Source: Methylobacter tundripaludum | GTDB taxonomy: Bacteria > Pseudomonadota > Gammaproteobacteria > Methylococcales > Methylomonadaceae | DNA: 64,000 nt | Assembly: GCF_002934365.1 (NCBI RefSeq) | Contig: NZ_PTIY01000001.1 | Location: 186,001-250,000, forward strand | Direction: 5' to 3' | Part shown: positions 45,946 to 55,674 of the stretch, in pieces | How positions within the stretch are numbered: the first letter of the stretch is position 1 | Layout of the letters: each line of letters opens with the position of its first letter | Made by a program: the position numbers and the translations under genes | Notes under the pieces: generated by a model | The model's database searches: none | What the model was told of the DNA's origin: nothing | What the model saw: the letters and a program-made list of their open reading frames with translations, nothing else

Positions 45946-47706
45946 TTACATTGCTTCAGGTGTGTTGATATTCAGCAAGTTCAAGCCGTTCGCCAATACC
46001 TGTTTTACCGCGCAAATCAGGTTGAGCCTTGCGTTGCGCACCTTTGCGTCATCAACAAGGAATTGATGCGCATTGTAGTAAGTGTGGAACTCGGTCGCCA
46101 ATTCGCGCAGGTATTGAATCAGCTGATGCGGCTCGTATTGCAACGCGGCGCGTTCCAGGGTTTCGGGGTAGCGCGCCAGCGTTCCCAGCAGGTTGGTTTC
46201 GTGTTCCTCGGCCAATAGCGTCAGGTTGGACATGCCCAGCAGCAAGTCGCGCTCCAGATTTTTCTCATCCAGTTGACGCAACACGCTGCATACCCTGGCA
46301 TAGGCGTACTGCACATAAAACACCGGGTTCTCGTTGGATCTGGAGGTCGCCAGTTTCAGGTCGAAATCCATATGCTGTTCCGACCGGCGCATCACGTAAA
46401 AGAAACGCGCCGCATCTTTGCCGACTTCATTGCGCAATTGCCGCAAGGTGACGAATTCGCCGGAGCGGGTCGACATTTGCACTTTTTCTTCGCCGCGATA
46501 CAGCGAGGCAAACTGGACCAACAGCACTTTCAACTTGGATTCATCGGCGCCCAAGGCCTGAATCGCGGCCCTGACCCTGGGAATATAGCCATGATGATCG
46601 GCTCCCCAGATGTTGATGATGCGATCGAAACCGCGATCCAGCTTGTTCATGTGGTAGGCAATATCGGACGCGAAATAGGTGGATTGACCGTTATCGCGAA
46701 CCACGACCCGGTCTTTTTCGTCGCCCAACTTGGCGCAAGCAAACCAGGTCGCGCCATCCTGTTCGTAAAGATGGCCGGCGGCGCGTAAGCGCCCCAGCGC
46801 TTGTTCCACCGAGCCGTCATCCATCAGCTGGCGTTCCGAAAACCATTCCTGATAATCGACGCCGAACTCGCTCAAGTCCAATTTTATATCTTCCAGGATG
46901 TTGTTCAGGCCTATTTGAAAAAAGTCCTGGTACAGCGATGCGCCCAGCAAGGTTTTGGCGCGGGCGATCAACGCATCGATATGTTGTTCCTTGTCGCCGC
47001 CCGCAGGTTCATCGGCCGGGATGTCTTCAAATACCAGCTCTACAGGTCTGCGATATTCGTTACTGGCGTTTTTATGAATGTCCCAGGCAATTTCGCGGAC
47101 ATATTCGCCCCTGTAGCCGTTGCTGGGGAAATTCACCACTTCGCCGCATTCCTCGAGGTATCTGAGCCAGATGCTGGTGGCGAGTATGTCCATCTGCCGG
47201 CCGGCGTCATTGACATAATATTCGCGGTGCACGTCAAAACCGACCGCCTGCAATAAATCGGCAACGACAGAGCCGTAGGCGGCTCCACGGCCATGTCCGA
47301 CATGCAAGGGACCGGTAGGATTGGCCGACACAAATTCAACCTGGACTCTTTTGCCCTCGCCGACTTGACTCAAGCCGAACTCACGGCCTTCATCGTGGAT
47401 TTGCCGGATAATTTGAAATTGGGCCGTAGGATCGATAAAGAAGTTGATGAAGCCGGGACCCGCCAACTCAACTTTAATAATTGCCGCATCTTGCGGCAAT
47501 GCGACCATCAGTTTCTCAGCCAGCTGGCGCGGATTGGTCTTGGCCGGTTTCGCCAGTATTAATGCCAGATTAGAAGCAAAATCGCCGTGTTGCGGATCAC
47601 GGGTACGGTCTATAGTAATATTCGGGGTAATGTCCTGTGCGAGAACACCGTCAGATTTAAGTGTTTCAACGGCTTGCAGGATAAGTTCCTCTATCTTTTT
47701 TTTCAT
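45946..47706 (-). CDS. argS: Arginyl-tRNA synthetase
   Basis: This class I aminoacyl-tRNA synthetase (586 residues) charges tRNA-Arg. It has the N-terminal additional domain with [13 protein letters not shown], the HIGH motif as [16 protein letters not shown], the segment [20 protein letters not shown], the KMSKS-equivalent region [16 protein letters not shown], and the C-terminal DALR anticodon-binding domain ending NTPEAM. It is cotranscribed with the SPOR-domain gene. Confidence 0.97.
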   Translation of the reverse strand: MKKKIEELILQAVETLKSDGVLAQDITPNITIDRTRDPQHGDFASNLALILAKPAKTNPRQLAEKLMVALPQDAAIIKVELAGPGFINFFIDPTAQFQIIRQIHDEGREFGLSQVGEGKRVQVEFVSANPTGPLHVGHGRGAAYGSVVADLLQAVGFDVHREYYVNDAGRQMDILATSIWLRYLEECGEVVNFPSNGYRGEYVREIAWDIHKNASNEYRRPVELVFEDIPADEPAGGDKEQHIDALIARAKTLLGASLYQDFFQIGLNNILEDIKLDLSEFGVDYQEWFSERQLMDDGSVEQALGRLRAAGHLYEQDGATWFACAKLGDEKDRVVVRDNGQSTYFASDIAYHMNKLDRGFDRIINIWGADHHGYIPRVRAAIQALGADESKLKVLLVQFASLYRGEEKVQMSTRSGEFVTLRQLRNEVGKDAARFFYVMRRSEQHMDFDLKLATSRSNENPVFYVQYAYARVCSVLRQLDEKNLERDLLLGMSNLTLLAEEHETNLLGTLARYPETLERAALQYEPHQLIQYLRELATEFHTYYNAHQFLVDDAKVRNARLNLICAVKQVLANGLNLLNINTPEAM

Positions 47707-47882
47707 TGCTTCACTGCGTAGGTTAGATCAAGTAAATAGGTGTGCATTATCCATTAAAATCATTCGATTATCCATCCAAACAACATCAATGCCCGGCGGC
47801 AGGCGCCATCCTGGACTCAAAGCGTTTTTTGTCTGGTGAAAAAGCGGGCGGGGGGGGGACGGCGACTGCATGGGCAGATATT

Positions 47883-47969
47883 CGCTCCTGCAATATCGGC
47901 ATTCGGTACATCCTTGTGGATTATGCAGGAGCGGTTGCCGAGACTTAAGGGTTATACTTAAGTCTCGGC
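47883..47969. repeat. Nested inverted repeats downstream of the lipocalin-like gene
   Basis: GCCGAGACTTAAG and CTTAAGTCTCGGC (47937-47969) form a perfect 13-base stem with a 7-base loop. Next to it CGCTCCTGCA (47883) pairs with TGCAGGAGCG (47924-47933). A run of nine G lies at 47850-47858. The gap between argS and the next gene (about 276 bases) holds no gene. Confidence 0.6.
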
Positions 47970-47982
47970 GACAGGGGAGAGC

Positions 47983-48378
47983 TTACTTTTTGTTAAAGTA
48001 CATGTAAGTGCCGTACTTATTGTCTTTAAGCACCATAGTCGAATCGGTTTTTTCGACTAACGAATAAACGTCGAATTTACCCGCCCGGCCCAATATGCTG
48101 ACCTTTAAATTACCGTCTTCGACAATATAGTCGACGGCAGGCGCATCATAAGGGTTGCCTCTGACCTGAGGAATATCTTTTTGGATCAGTTGGCTGTTAT
48201 CAAATACCCAGGTCATACCCATCAATTTTTTCTCGGTATCTTCCGGCGATTTTTTTGTATATTCCAGAAACCAGCTGCCGAGGATGTCTTTATTAGACGT
48301 CAGGGCATCGGCAAATGCAGACGCGCTAAACAGGCCAAACAACAAGGATAAAGCAAGTAATAGTTTTATTTTTTTCAT
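47983..48378 (-). CDS. Small secreted lipocalin-like protein
   Basis: A 131-residue protein with a clear signal peptide (MKKIKLLLALSLLFGLFSAS, cleavage near AFADAL). The body begins DILGSWFLEYTKKSPEDTEK and continues with beta strands ending TMVLKDNKYGTYMYFNKK, which resembles small lipocalin-like or DUF folds with a GxW start. Start at 48378 has AGGA upstream; the longer frame to 48450 lacks a signal. It lies downstream of algC in reverse order and has no clear partner. Confidence 0.65.
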   Translation of the reverse strand: MKKIKLLLALSLLFGLFSASAFADALTSNKDILGSWFLEYTKKSPEDTEKKLMGMTWVFDNSQLIQKDIPQVRGNPYDAPAVDYIVEDGNLKVSILGRAGKFDVYSLVEKTDSTMVLKDNKYGTYMYFNKK

Positions 48379-48514
48379 TATTTTTTCCTGGGTTAAAAAA
48401 CTGGAACTATAAACAACTATTTCACTATAGATAGCACGGCTATTGTACAAGAAAGCGGGTTAAATAGTATTTAACTTTATAGGGTTTATCCGGCGCTACG
48501 CTTTTACCGGATTG

Positions 48515-51040
48515 TTAAAAAGGCAAGGCAATATCAGGCTTGATTTTTTTCATCAGCTGCCTGAATTGCTCCTGAATGCTGAGCATGGCGGCATCCGAAT
48601 CGGCTTCAAAACGGATAACCAGCGACGGCGTTGTATTGGATGCCCGCACCAGCCCCCAGCCGTTTGAAAAATCGACGCGCATTCCGTCTATATCGGTGAT
48701 TTTACCGCCGGTAAAATTGGCGGCCTTAAGCAGGCTGTCCATAAAGCTGAAGTTTTCGCCCTCTTCCAGCGCAACATTCAGTTCCGGGGTGTTGATGCTG
48801 TCGGGAAAATCGGCGAAAACCTCGGCGCTGCTGCGCGTGTCTTTGGACAGTATTTCGATCAAACGCGCAGCCGAATACAAGGCATCGTCAAAACCGAACC
48901 AGCGATCGTTAAAGAAAATATGCCCGCTCATTTCACCGGCCAACCTGGCGCCGGTTTCCTTCAGCTTTACCTTCATCAATGAATGCCCGGTTTTCCACAT
49001 CGTCGGCCTGCCGCCGAATTTTACAATCTGATCGGCCAGATGGCGGCTGCATTTCACATCGTAAATGACTTCCGATCCGGGTTTTCCGGCCAGCACATCC
49101 TTCGCAAACAGCATCATCTGCCGGTCCGGCCAGATGATTTTGCCGTTTGAATCAACCACGCCCAAACGGTCGCCGTCGCCGTCAAACGCAATGCCGATGT
49201 CGGCCTTGTAATGTTTGACCGTTGCAATCAATTCGCTGAGGTTCTTGGGGTTGCTGGGATCGGGATGATGATTCGGGAAAGTGCCGTCGATGTCGCAGAA
49301 CAGCTCCACCACTTGACAGCCCAGGGTTTTGAGCAGTTTCGGCCCCAGTTCGCCGGCGACGCCGTTGCCGCAGTCCAGCACCACGGACAAGGGTCTGGCG
49401 ATATGTATATCCTCGGAAATAATGCCGATGTATTCATTGCCGTATTGGCTGTTCCGCTCGATGCTGCCGGATTTGCCCGTTGCATAGGCCCGGTTGTCAA
49501 TGCAGGTTTTAAGCTCTCGGATGCTTTCCTCGGCCAGCGTTTCGCCGTTGATGACCATCTTCAGGCCGTTGTAATCGGCAGGGTTATGGCTGCCGGTAAT
49601 CATCACGCCGGAACGCCCTTCGGTGTGTTTTGCGACAAAATAAAGCACCGGCGTAGGCGCCATGCCTATATCCAGCACATTGAGCCCGGTTGCAATAATA
49701 CCTTTGGCCAGGGCTTCCGCCAGGACAGGGCTGGAGGTTCTGCCATCGCGGCCGACCACGACTGTTTTAACGCCCTGCGTTTTAGCCTGGGTACCCAGCG
49801 CACGGCCGATGTCGTAAACCACTTCTTTGGTCAGCGTCTTGCCGACGATGCCGCGGATGTCATAAGCCCGAAAAATAGTACCTGAGTCAGCTGTTTTTTT
49901 TTTGGAAAGCGGCATGTCGAAGAAATCCGGCACGGTTTTTTCAGCAATTTCCTGTTTTCCGGTTTCGACAGCCGGATTGCGATCCTTGTCTTGCTCCGCC
50001 TCTCCCGGCCATGAAGTCGTACCGCCTGCGGTCTTGAGGTCGTCAAAGTCGTCGAAAAAACCGCTCATTTCAACATCAACAGGATTTTTATCGCCGGCTA
50101 CATCGTCATCCTGATGATCCATAACCCGTTTAAACTGCGCCAGAGTCGAAACAACCGCACTCATTTCAGCCAACTTAAGCGGGTAAGTTGGCTGTAGCTT
50201 ATGGGTCATCATGTCCTTACAGGCTTTCAACAGACTGCCCAGGTCTTGCGTCAGCAACCCCGAAAGCTTCCTCCATCCGATGAAAAAAGCCAGCAGCGCC
50301 AGCAAGGCGCAAAGCGCGATGATGCCGACTATGAGCATCGGTTCCGTGGAAGCTGCGCTGTCGGCATATTGGTAGTGCAACTCCCAACCGGTGCCCGCTA
50401 CCTTGATTTGCGCATCATCGTTCGGTTCCGCACTGGCGGGCTCGCCGGCCGCACCCAACACCAGCGCCGCCTGTCTCAATTCAAGATGTCCGTCCTTTAA
50501 CCCGGCCGCCTGCACGGTCTTGCTGATAAAGCCGTAATTCAAGCTGGCCAGAATAACGCCGACCACCCGATCGTTTTGGACAATCCTGCGCGTTATCGCC
50601 AGATGCCGGTCAGGCCCGCTGTCGCCTTGTATAGCAGGCAGCTGATTTTTGGTAAAAGTCTCCCGCACCATGTCCAGATCGGCATAACCCATTTTCGGCG
50701 CGCTTTTGTCGTCAAGCTCGGTGACGCCGGGCAGCAACAGCCTGATCTTCAGGACCTCGGGCAAATGTTTTTCAAGCTTTGCGGCCACCTGCGGCATCAG
50801 CGCCGTGTCGGCGCTGGTAACCGCAGCCAACACTTCGGGGTCCTGCGCCATTTTTTCCAGCGTATTGGTTAGCAGGTTGACCTGTGCGGTTATGCTTGAT
50901 GCGACACTGTTTGCAACAGCCAATGTTGCATTCTGCTTGGCCTGCGTGATTTGAGTCGTGCCGACCCAGTAAACGCCGGCACCGGCCGCCAGAATCATTA
51001 AAACTGCAATCGCCGCCAGTAAAGAAAATAGTCGTGCCAT
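48515..51040 (-). CDS. algC: Phosphomannomutase/phosphoglucomutase, membrane-linked form
   Basis: An 841-residue protein. The C-terminal ~460 residues are a full PMM/PGM: FRAYDIRGIVGKTLTKEVVY, the phosphoserine loop TGSHNPADYNGLK, the metal loop FDGDGDRLGVVD, the sugar-binding GEMSGHIFF and the C-terminal phosphate loop RASNTTPSLVIRFE. The N-terminal ~380 residues add a membrane span, a periplasmic sensor-like domain, a second span (LIVGIIALCALLALLAFFIG) and a linker. Long AlgC forms are known in pseudomonads and methanotrophs. The enzyme makes sugar-1-phosphates for exopolysaccharide and LPS. It is followed upstream by dut. Confidence 0.92.
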   Translation of the reverse strand: MARLFSLLAAIAVLMILAAGAGVYWVGTTQITQAKQNATLAVANSVASSITAQVNLLTNTLEKMAQDPEVLAAVTSADTALMPQVAAKLEKHLPEVLKIRLLLPGVTELDDKSAPKMGYADLDMVRETFTKNQLPAIQGDSGPDRHLAITRRIVQNDRVVGVILASLNYGFISKTVQAAGLKDGHLELRQAALVLGAAGEPASAEPNDDAQIKVAGTGWELHYQYADSAASTEPMLIVGIIALCALLALLAFFIGWRKLSGLLTQDLGSLLKACKDMMTHKLQPTYPLKLAEMSAVVSTLAQFKRVMDHQDDDVAGDKNPVDVEMSGFFDDFDDLKTAGGTTSWPGEAEQDKDRNPAVETGKQEIAEKTVPDFFDMPLSKKKTADSGTIFRAYDIRGIVGKTLTKEVVYDIGRALGTQAKTQGVKTVVVGRDGRTSSPVLAEALAKGIIATGLNVLDIGMAPTPVLYFVAKHTEGRSGVMITGSHNPADYNGLKMVINGETLAEESIRELKTCIDNRAYATGKSGSIERNSQYGNEYIGIISEDIHIARPLSVVLDCGNGVAGELGPKLLKTLGCQVVELFCDIDGTFPNHHPDPSNPKNLSELIATVKHYKADIGIAFDGDGDRLGVVDSNGKIIWPDRQMMLFAKDVLAGKPGSEVIYDVKCSRHLADQIVKFGGRPTMWKTGHSLMKVKLKETGARLAGEMSGHIFFNDRWFGFDDALYSAARLIEILSKDTRSSAEVFADFPDSINTPELNVALEEGENFSFMDSLLKAANFTGGKITDIDGMRVDFSNGWGLVRASNTTPSLVIRFEADSDAAMLSIQEQFRQLMKKIKPDIALPF

Positions 51041-51064
51041 GTTTGCGCCTCTGAAAGGAAAAGC

Positions 51065-51520
51065 TTAATGCCTGCCTGTATGACCAAAGCCGCCGGAACC
51101 GCGCAAACTTTGATCAAACTCGTCGACTTGTTCAAACTGTACCTGCTCCACCGGCACAAAAACCATTTGCGCGATGCGCTCGCCAATATTAATGGTAAAA
51201 GCGCTGTCGCCCCGGTTCCAGCAGGAGATAAAAACCTGGCCCTGGTAATCCGAATCGATCAGCCCGACCAGATTACCCAACACGATGCCGTGTTTATGGC
51301 CTAGGCCCGATCTGGGCAATAAAACGGCGGCCAACTGGTGATCGTCAATATGAATCGCCAGACCGGTTGGAATCAACACGGTCTCACCCGGCTTTAACTC
51401 GACCGGCTCATCCAGACAGGCGCGTAAATCCAAGCCCGCCGAGCCCGCTGTCGCATACTCGGGCAGCGGAATGTCCTTGCCTAAGCGGCCGTCCAGAATT
51501 TTAAGCTGTACTCTTTTCAT
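51065..51520 (-). CDS. dut: Deoxyuridine 5'-triphosphate nucleotidohydrolase
   Basis: The trimeric dUTPase (151 residues) hydrolyses dUTP to dUMP and pyrophosphate. The five motifs are present: [49 protein letters not shown] and the C-terminal [12 protein letters not shown]. The start overlaps the coaBC stop as ATGA. The coaBC-dut-algC order is common in gammaproteobacteria. Confidence 0.97.
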   Translation of the reverse strand: MKRVQLKILDGRLGKDIPLPEYATAGSAGLDLRACLDEPVELKPGETVLIPTGLAIHIDDHQLAAVLLPRSGLGHKHGIVLGNLVGLIDSDYQGQVFISCWNRGDSAFTINIGERIAQMVFVPVEQVQFEQVDEFDQSLRGSGGFGHTGRH

Positions 51521-52716
51521 ATTTTTTTATGTTCCATTCTTTCTGCGATTAAGCCGATTAATTGTTCGGCCAGATGATTTTTGTCGGTCATTGCGAAGTC
51601 TTTCCGGCCGTTTTTCCAGAAAACCTGCAATGCATTCTGCTCGCTGTCGAAACCGCCCAAATCGCGCCCTACCCAGTTTGCCGCGATCATATCCAGCTTT
51701 TTCCGCGCCAATTTGTCCAGCGCGTATTGTTCAAGATCGTGAGTTTCCGCAGCAAAGCCGACCGTGAACGGACGGTTAGGGAGTTGTGCGACTTCCGCCA
51801 GAATATCTCTGGTTTTTTGTAGGATCAGCGTGGTTTGTCCGGCCTGTTTTTTTATTTTCTGTTGTTCCGGCAGCACCGGACTGTAATCGGCAACCGCCGC
51901 CGCGCCGATGTAAATATCGTGCTCGGCGGCTTCGGATAGAACAGCCGCATGCATTTGTGCGGCCGTTTCCACGCTGATAAGTTCCACGTTAGCGGGCGAA
52001 GGCAGCGACACCGGGCCGCTGACCAACGTAACCTTTGCGCCCGCTTTTAATGCGGCGGCGGCAAGCGCATAACCCATTTTCCCGGAACTGCGGTTGGTGA
52101 TGTAGCGTACCGGGTCCAAAGGTTCGCGGGTCGGCCCGGCGCTGATTAAAACCTTAAACCCGGCTAAACACTGCGCCGCCGGTTCAGTCATTAATCGTCT
52201 GCAAATTTCCGCAGGCTCGGACATTCTGCCGAAGCCGGTTTCGCCGCAAGCCTGATCGCCCTGTTCGGGGCCGATCACGGTAACGCCGTGGCTTTTAAGT
52301 TTCTGGATATTTTCCTGGGTGACCGGCTTATGCCACATGGCCTGGTTCATCGCCGGGGCGACGTAAACCGGACAAGTCGCCGCCAGATAGAGCGTCGACA
52401 ATAAATCGTCCGCCAAACCGTGACTGCATTTTGCAAGGGTATTGGCCGTTGCCGGCGCAATAATCAGCGCATCGGCCCAGCGCGCCAGACTGATATGGCC
52501 CATCGCATGCTCTTCATCCGCATCCAGCAATTCGCTATGCACCGGGTTGCCGGACAGCGCCTGAAAGGTCAACGGGCTGACAAACTGCATGGCCGACCGG
52601 GTCATCACCACGCGCACGGCTGCGCCCTGTTTTCGCAACAGCCTGACCAGCTCAGCCGACTTGTAGGCGGCAATGCCGCCACTGACGGCCAATAAAATAT
52701 GCTTGTTAATAGTCAT
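51517..52716 (-). CDS. coaBC: CoaBC: phosphopantothenoylcysteine synthetase/decarboxylase
   Basis: This bifunctional enzyme of coenzyme A synthesis has a flavin-dependent decarboxylase (residues 1-190: [62 protein letters not shown]) followed by the synthetase ([56 protein letters not shown]). Start choice is between ATG 52716 (MTINKH, family-like) and ATG 52743. Neither has a good ribosome-binding site, and I prefer the shorter. It overlaps dut by 4 bases. Confidence 0.95.
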   Translation of the reverse strand: MTINKHILLAVSGGIAAYKSAELVRLLRKQGAAVRVVMTRSAMQFVSPLTFQALSGNPVHSELLDADEEHAMGHISLARWADALIIAPATANTLAKCSHGLADDLLSTLYLAATCPVYVAPAMNQAMWHKPVTQENIQKLKSHGVTVIGPEQGDQACGETGFGRMSEPAEICRRLMTEPAAQCLAGFKVLISAGPTREPLDPVRYITNRSSGKMGYALAAAALKAGAKVTLVSGPVSLPSPANVELISVETAAQMHAAVLSEAAEHDIYIGAAAVADYSPVLPEQQKIKKQAGQTTLILQKTRDILAEVAQLPNRPFTVGFAAETHDLEQYALDKLARKKLDMIAANWVGRDLGGFDSEQNALQVFWKNGRKDFAMTDKNHLAEQLIGLIAERMEHKKI

Positions 52717-52802
52717 GCCCTGAGACTTGAACAAAACCGACATTATGGCAAGTCTAAAGAAATTCTTCTATGCTTAAATACCAACCGCATTAGGGAGAAC
52801 CT

Positions 52803-53477
52803 ATGTCCATTAAAGATTGGTCGGCAGAAGACCGGCCCAGAGAAAAACTGTTGCAACGCGGCTCAGCCGCTTTGACCGACGCGGAACTACTGGCTATTTT
52901 TCTGCGCACCGGCTCGCCCGGCAAATCGGCGGTCGATCTGGCTCGAGAGCTGCTCGCCGATTTTGGTTCGTTGAATGCCTTATTAGGATCAGACCAGCAA
53001 CGCTTTTGCCGGGGCAAAGGCTTGGGCGAGGCCACTTATGTTCAGCTCCAGGCTGTTCTGGAAATGGCCCGGCGACATTTCAAGGAAGCATTGCAACGCG
53101 GCAACGCCTTGACCAGCCCGGAAATCACCCGCTCTTATCTCAGCGCCCAACTGCGCGGCTACAGCTATGAAGTGTTTGCCTGCCTGTTTCTCGACAATCA
53201 GCATCGGGTCATCCAGCTGGATGAATTATTCAGGGGCACGATAGACGGCGCCAGCGTTTATCCAAGGGAAGTCGCCAAGCAGGCGTTGCGCCATAATGCG
53301 GCGGCGGTCATCTTCGCCCATAACCACCCATCCGGCATTTCCGAACCCAGCCAGGCCGACAAACACATCACCGAAAAACTCAAGCAGGCATTAGCCTTGT
53401 TCGATATACGGGTGCTGGATCATTTCATTATCGGTGACGGCCAGCCTTATTCGTTTGCCGAGCATGGCTTGTTATGA
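52803..53477 (+). CDS. radC: RadC/JAMM-family DNA repair-like protein
   Basis: A 224-residue protein with the N-terminal helix-hairpin-helix region ([20 protein letters not shown]) and a C-terminal JAMM metalloprotease-like domain with the zinc motif [19 protein letters not shown]. The family was linked to DNA repair, but this assignment has been questioned. It is divergent from coaBC, the standard arrangement. The GGGAG before ATG 52803 is a good ribosome-binding site. Confidence 0.95.
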   Translation: MSIKDWSAEDRPREKLLQRGSAALTDAELLAIFLRTGSPGKSAVDLARELLADFGSLNALLGSDQQRFCRGKGLGEATYVQLQAVLEMARRHFKEALQRGNALTSPEITRSYLSAQLRGYSYEVFACLFLDNQHRVIQLDELFRGTIDGASVYPREVAKQALRHNAAAVIFAHNHPSGISEPSQADKHITEKLKQALALFDIRVLDHFIIGDGQPYSFAEHGLL

Positions 53478-53832
53478 GGTATGAAACGGGCGGATAGCGG
53501 CAAAAATCTGCCATTATCCGCCGCTTCTAATACCGGCGCACAAAGGCCACGAATAGCACCACTCCCTAACCGTATGTATTACAATAAAAATAAAGTGAAT
53601 GGCGCTTTTTATGCTTTTAAAAAAGCAAGTCTGGACAAATTTTTTAAGAGAGACAGGCATACCCCGGCAAAATATAAAACAACGTCCTTTTTCACTGGTA
53701 TCCTCATTTCGGCGTTATTGGATGTTTACTAAATTGCCAGGGATTTACTATTTTGACTTTAATACAAAAACTGTCCGCCGATAACAATATCAAGAACATT
53801 AGAACGGCAGTTTTGGACTGGGAGAAATTATC

Positions 53833-53940
53833 ATGAAAAGCATAGTCTGGATATTTAACGTCATTGTTCAACTTACATTAATGGTCGTACTGTTGTTTGA
53901 CCGCAGGACTTATCTGCACTGCGTTGATCTTGACAGTTAA
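53833..53940 (+). CDS. Small membrane protein candidate (35 residues)
   Basis: A short frame begins ATG at 53833 with GGGAG about nine bases upstream. It encodes MKSIVWIFNVIVQLTLMVVL, then LFDRRTYLHCVDLDS. The first 22 residues form one membrane span, followed by a charged tail. It is the only well-started frame in the 549-base gap between radC and the AMMECR1-like gene. The gap otherwise shows no clear gene. Real expression is unproven. Confidence 0.4.
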   Translation: MKSIVWIFNVIVQLTLMVVLLFDRRTYLHCVDLDS

Positions 53941-54026
53941 TTGAAAAGGTAGGGAACGATTTATAAAAAGTTGCGGGGCAGTCTCTGTTTTTTGTTCAGG
54001 GACTGCTGTCCGCTGTAACGGACAGC

Positions 54027-54584
54027 TCAGTCTATTACTTCGGCGTGATAACGGTAAATTCGGATAGTGTTGGACCAATAGTCGGGCGGTAATCCGGCTT
54101 TTTGTTTTAAATGCCATAAAAACTGCCTGGGTTCCGGCAATGACTCCCATACCGAAGGCAAAAAAGTGCCGCGCCGATGGCCCTCTTGTAAAATCAGTCC
54201 GTCAATACCGGGTTGCAATTGGGATACTAAATCCTGCTCGGAGCTAAACGATACCGGCTCTGCTGGCGTCAGTATCGACAAATGTATTTCTAGGCCGCCC
54301 AGTTCGGAAGCGTCCAGCGGCGGGAAGCGCGGATCGTTGAAGGCCGCCGAAAAAGCATTCTCGGCAATATCCTCGGCTAACGGCCTGACCGCTTCCAGCA
54401 TGCCGATGCAGCCGCGCAACTGACCGCTTATCTCCAAGGTAACAAAAGTGGCGCGCAGTTCTGTCAGTTCTGCCGGATAATCGTCCAGGTTGACTTTTAG
54501 CGGCCGACCTTTCTGCAATCCATGTACGATGGAATTCTTCGCCAAATCCAGCAGGCGCTGCCGGTTTTCCTTATTCAATGACAT
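54027..54584 (-). CDS. AmmeMemoRadiSam system protein A (AMMECR1-like)
   Basis: A 185-residue protein with the AMMECR1 core: ATFVTLEISGQLRGCIGMLE, then AENAFSAAFNDPRFPPLDAS and GIDGLILQEGHRRGTFLPSV. The LRGCIG motif is the most conserved element of this family from archaea to humans. It is co-transcribed with, and overlaps by 14 bases, the Memo-like gene. With the divergent radical SAM gene it forms a three-gene unit whose biochemical role is not established. Confidence 0.92.
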   Translation of the reverse strand: MSLNKENRQRLLDLAKNSIVHGLQKGRPLKVNLDDYPAELTELRATFVTLEISGQLRGCIGMLEAVRPLAEDIAENAFSAAFNDPRFPPLDASELGGLEIHLSILTPAEPVSFSSEQDLVSQLQPGIDGLILQEGHRRGTFLPSVWESLPEPRQFLWHLKQKAGLPPDYWSNTIRIYRYHAEVID

Positions 54585-55350
54585 AAGCGCCGTAACCTAC
54601 TACGCTGGACTTATCCCCTGCGGTGTCGCCGGAGTTGCGAAGATCGATGGTTTTAATCGACAGCGATTTTTTCCGCGCCAGTTTCAGCAGTCCGCTGACC
54701 GGCACTCTACCACAGGCGGATTCAAAATCGAGCTGTTCATATTCCAGCTTTTCTATGGTTCGGCTGGTTGATTTATCCATCTGCCGGGCCGTTGCGTAAT
54801 TATGATAATGGCTCAGGTCGGAACTGATCACAATCAGCGTTTCTTCCCCTCCCCACAGCGCATCGAGCACCTGGCTGACTTGTTCCGGCGAAGCGTCGCC
54901 GGCAACAATCGGCACGATTTCGAAGTTATCCAGCATTTCCTGTAAAAAAGGCAGATGCACTTCCAGACTGTGCTCGTATGTGTGCGCCTGCTCAATGTAT
55001 TCGACAAAAGGCAGTTTGACTATTTTCTGCACGGCTTCCTGATCGACAAGGACGCACCCCAAAGGCGTGGTAAAGGTTTCCGCGCGGCTCACAGCCAAGC
55101 CCCTGAACGCTACGCGATGGGAGGGGCCGATAAGCACCACGCGGGTTATCCGGTCATGGGCTTTTTTTAGCCGCGCGTAGGCGCTTGCGGCGATCGGGCC
55201 GGAATAAATATAACCGGCGTGAGGCGCGATAATGGCTTTGGGAACTTTTTCAGCGGATGCCGCATCGCTCAAATATTGGTCCAGCATCAGATGAAGTTGC
55301 TCGGGGTTTGCAGGGTAAAAAGAACCTGCCACGGCGGGTTGTCTGTTCAT
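54571..55350 (-). CDS. AmmeMemoRadiSam system protein B (Memo-like)
   Basis: A 259-residue Memo family protein with MNRQPAVAGSFYPANPEQL, then IIAPHAGYIYSGPIAASAYA, VVLIGPSHRVAF, HSLEVHLPFLQEML and VISSDLSHYHNYATAR. The histidines resemble those of extradiol-type dioxygenases, to which Memo is structurally related. The start at 55350 has AGGA eight bases upstream. It lies upstream of AMMECR1 in the same operon and divergent from the radical SAM gene. Confidence 0.92.
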   Translation of the reverse strand: MNRQPAVAGSFYPANPEQLHLMLDQYLSDAASAEKVPKAIIAPHAGYIYSGPIAASAYARLKKAHDRITRVVLIGPSHRVAFRGLAVSRAETFTTPLGCVLVDQEAVQKIVKLPFVEYIEQAHTYEHSLEVHLPFLQEMLDNFEIVPIVAGDASPEQVSQVLDALWGGEETLIVISSDLSHYHNYATARQMDKSTSRTIEKLEYEQLDFESACGRVPVSGLLKLARKKSLSIKTIDLRNSGDTAGDKSSVVGYGAYVIE

Positions 55351-55674
55351 TAACTTGTCCTGTTTTTCGGTAAAAAATAATCCGTACAACGGCATTATCA
55401 GGGTAACGGACGGGCTCTTGGCGCGGAGCTGTCGCCAAAGCAATACGGATAATCCGCAAGACAGTAACGCTTAACTGTTACCGGGTTATTAAACCATGAA
55501 AAATCACTCTAAAAGTAGAACGGAATGATAAGAACAAAGCGGTTTGGCATCTATACGTGTTACTACTTAAGCCGACGAAAATCGTTTATTTTGTCCCGTT
55601 AATAAGTCATGCTAGAAAGCGAAACGTTATAACCTGAACAGTGCCGTTTGTTTGGCGGAACCGGGAGAAAAACC

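Noticed and set aside
53481-53732. 83-codon frame directly after radC
   Set aside because: Low-complexity basic product, no ribosome-binding site and no motif; the shorter frame at 53833 is better supported.
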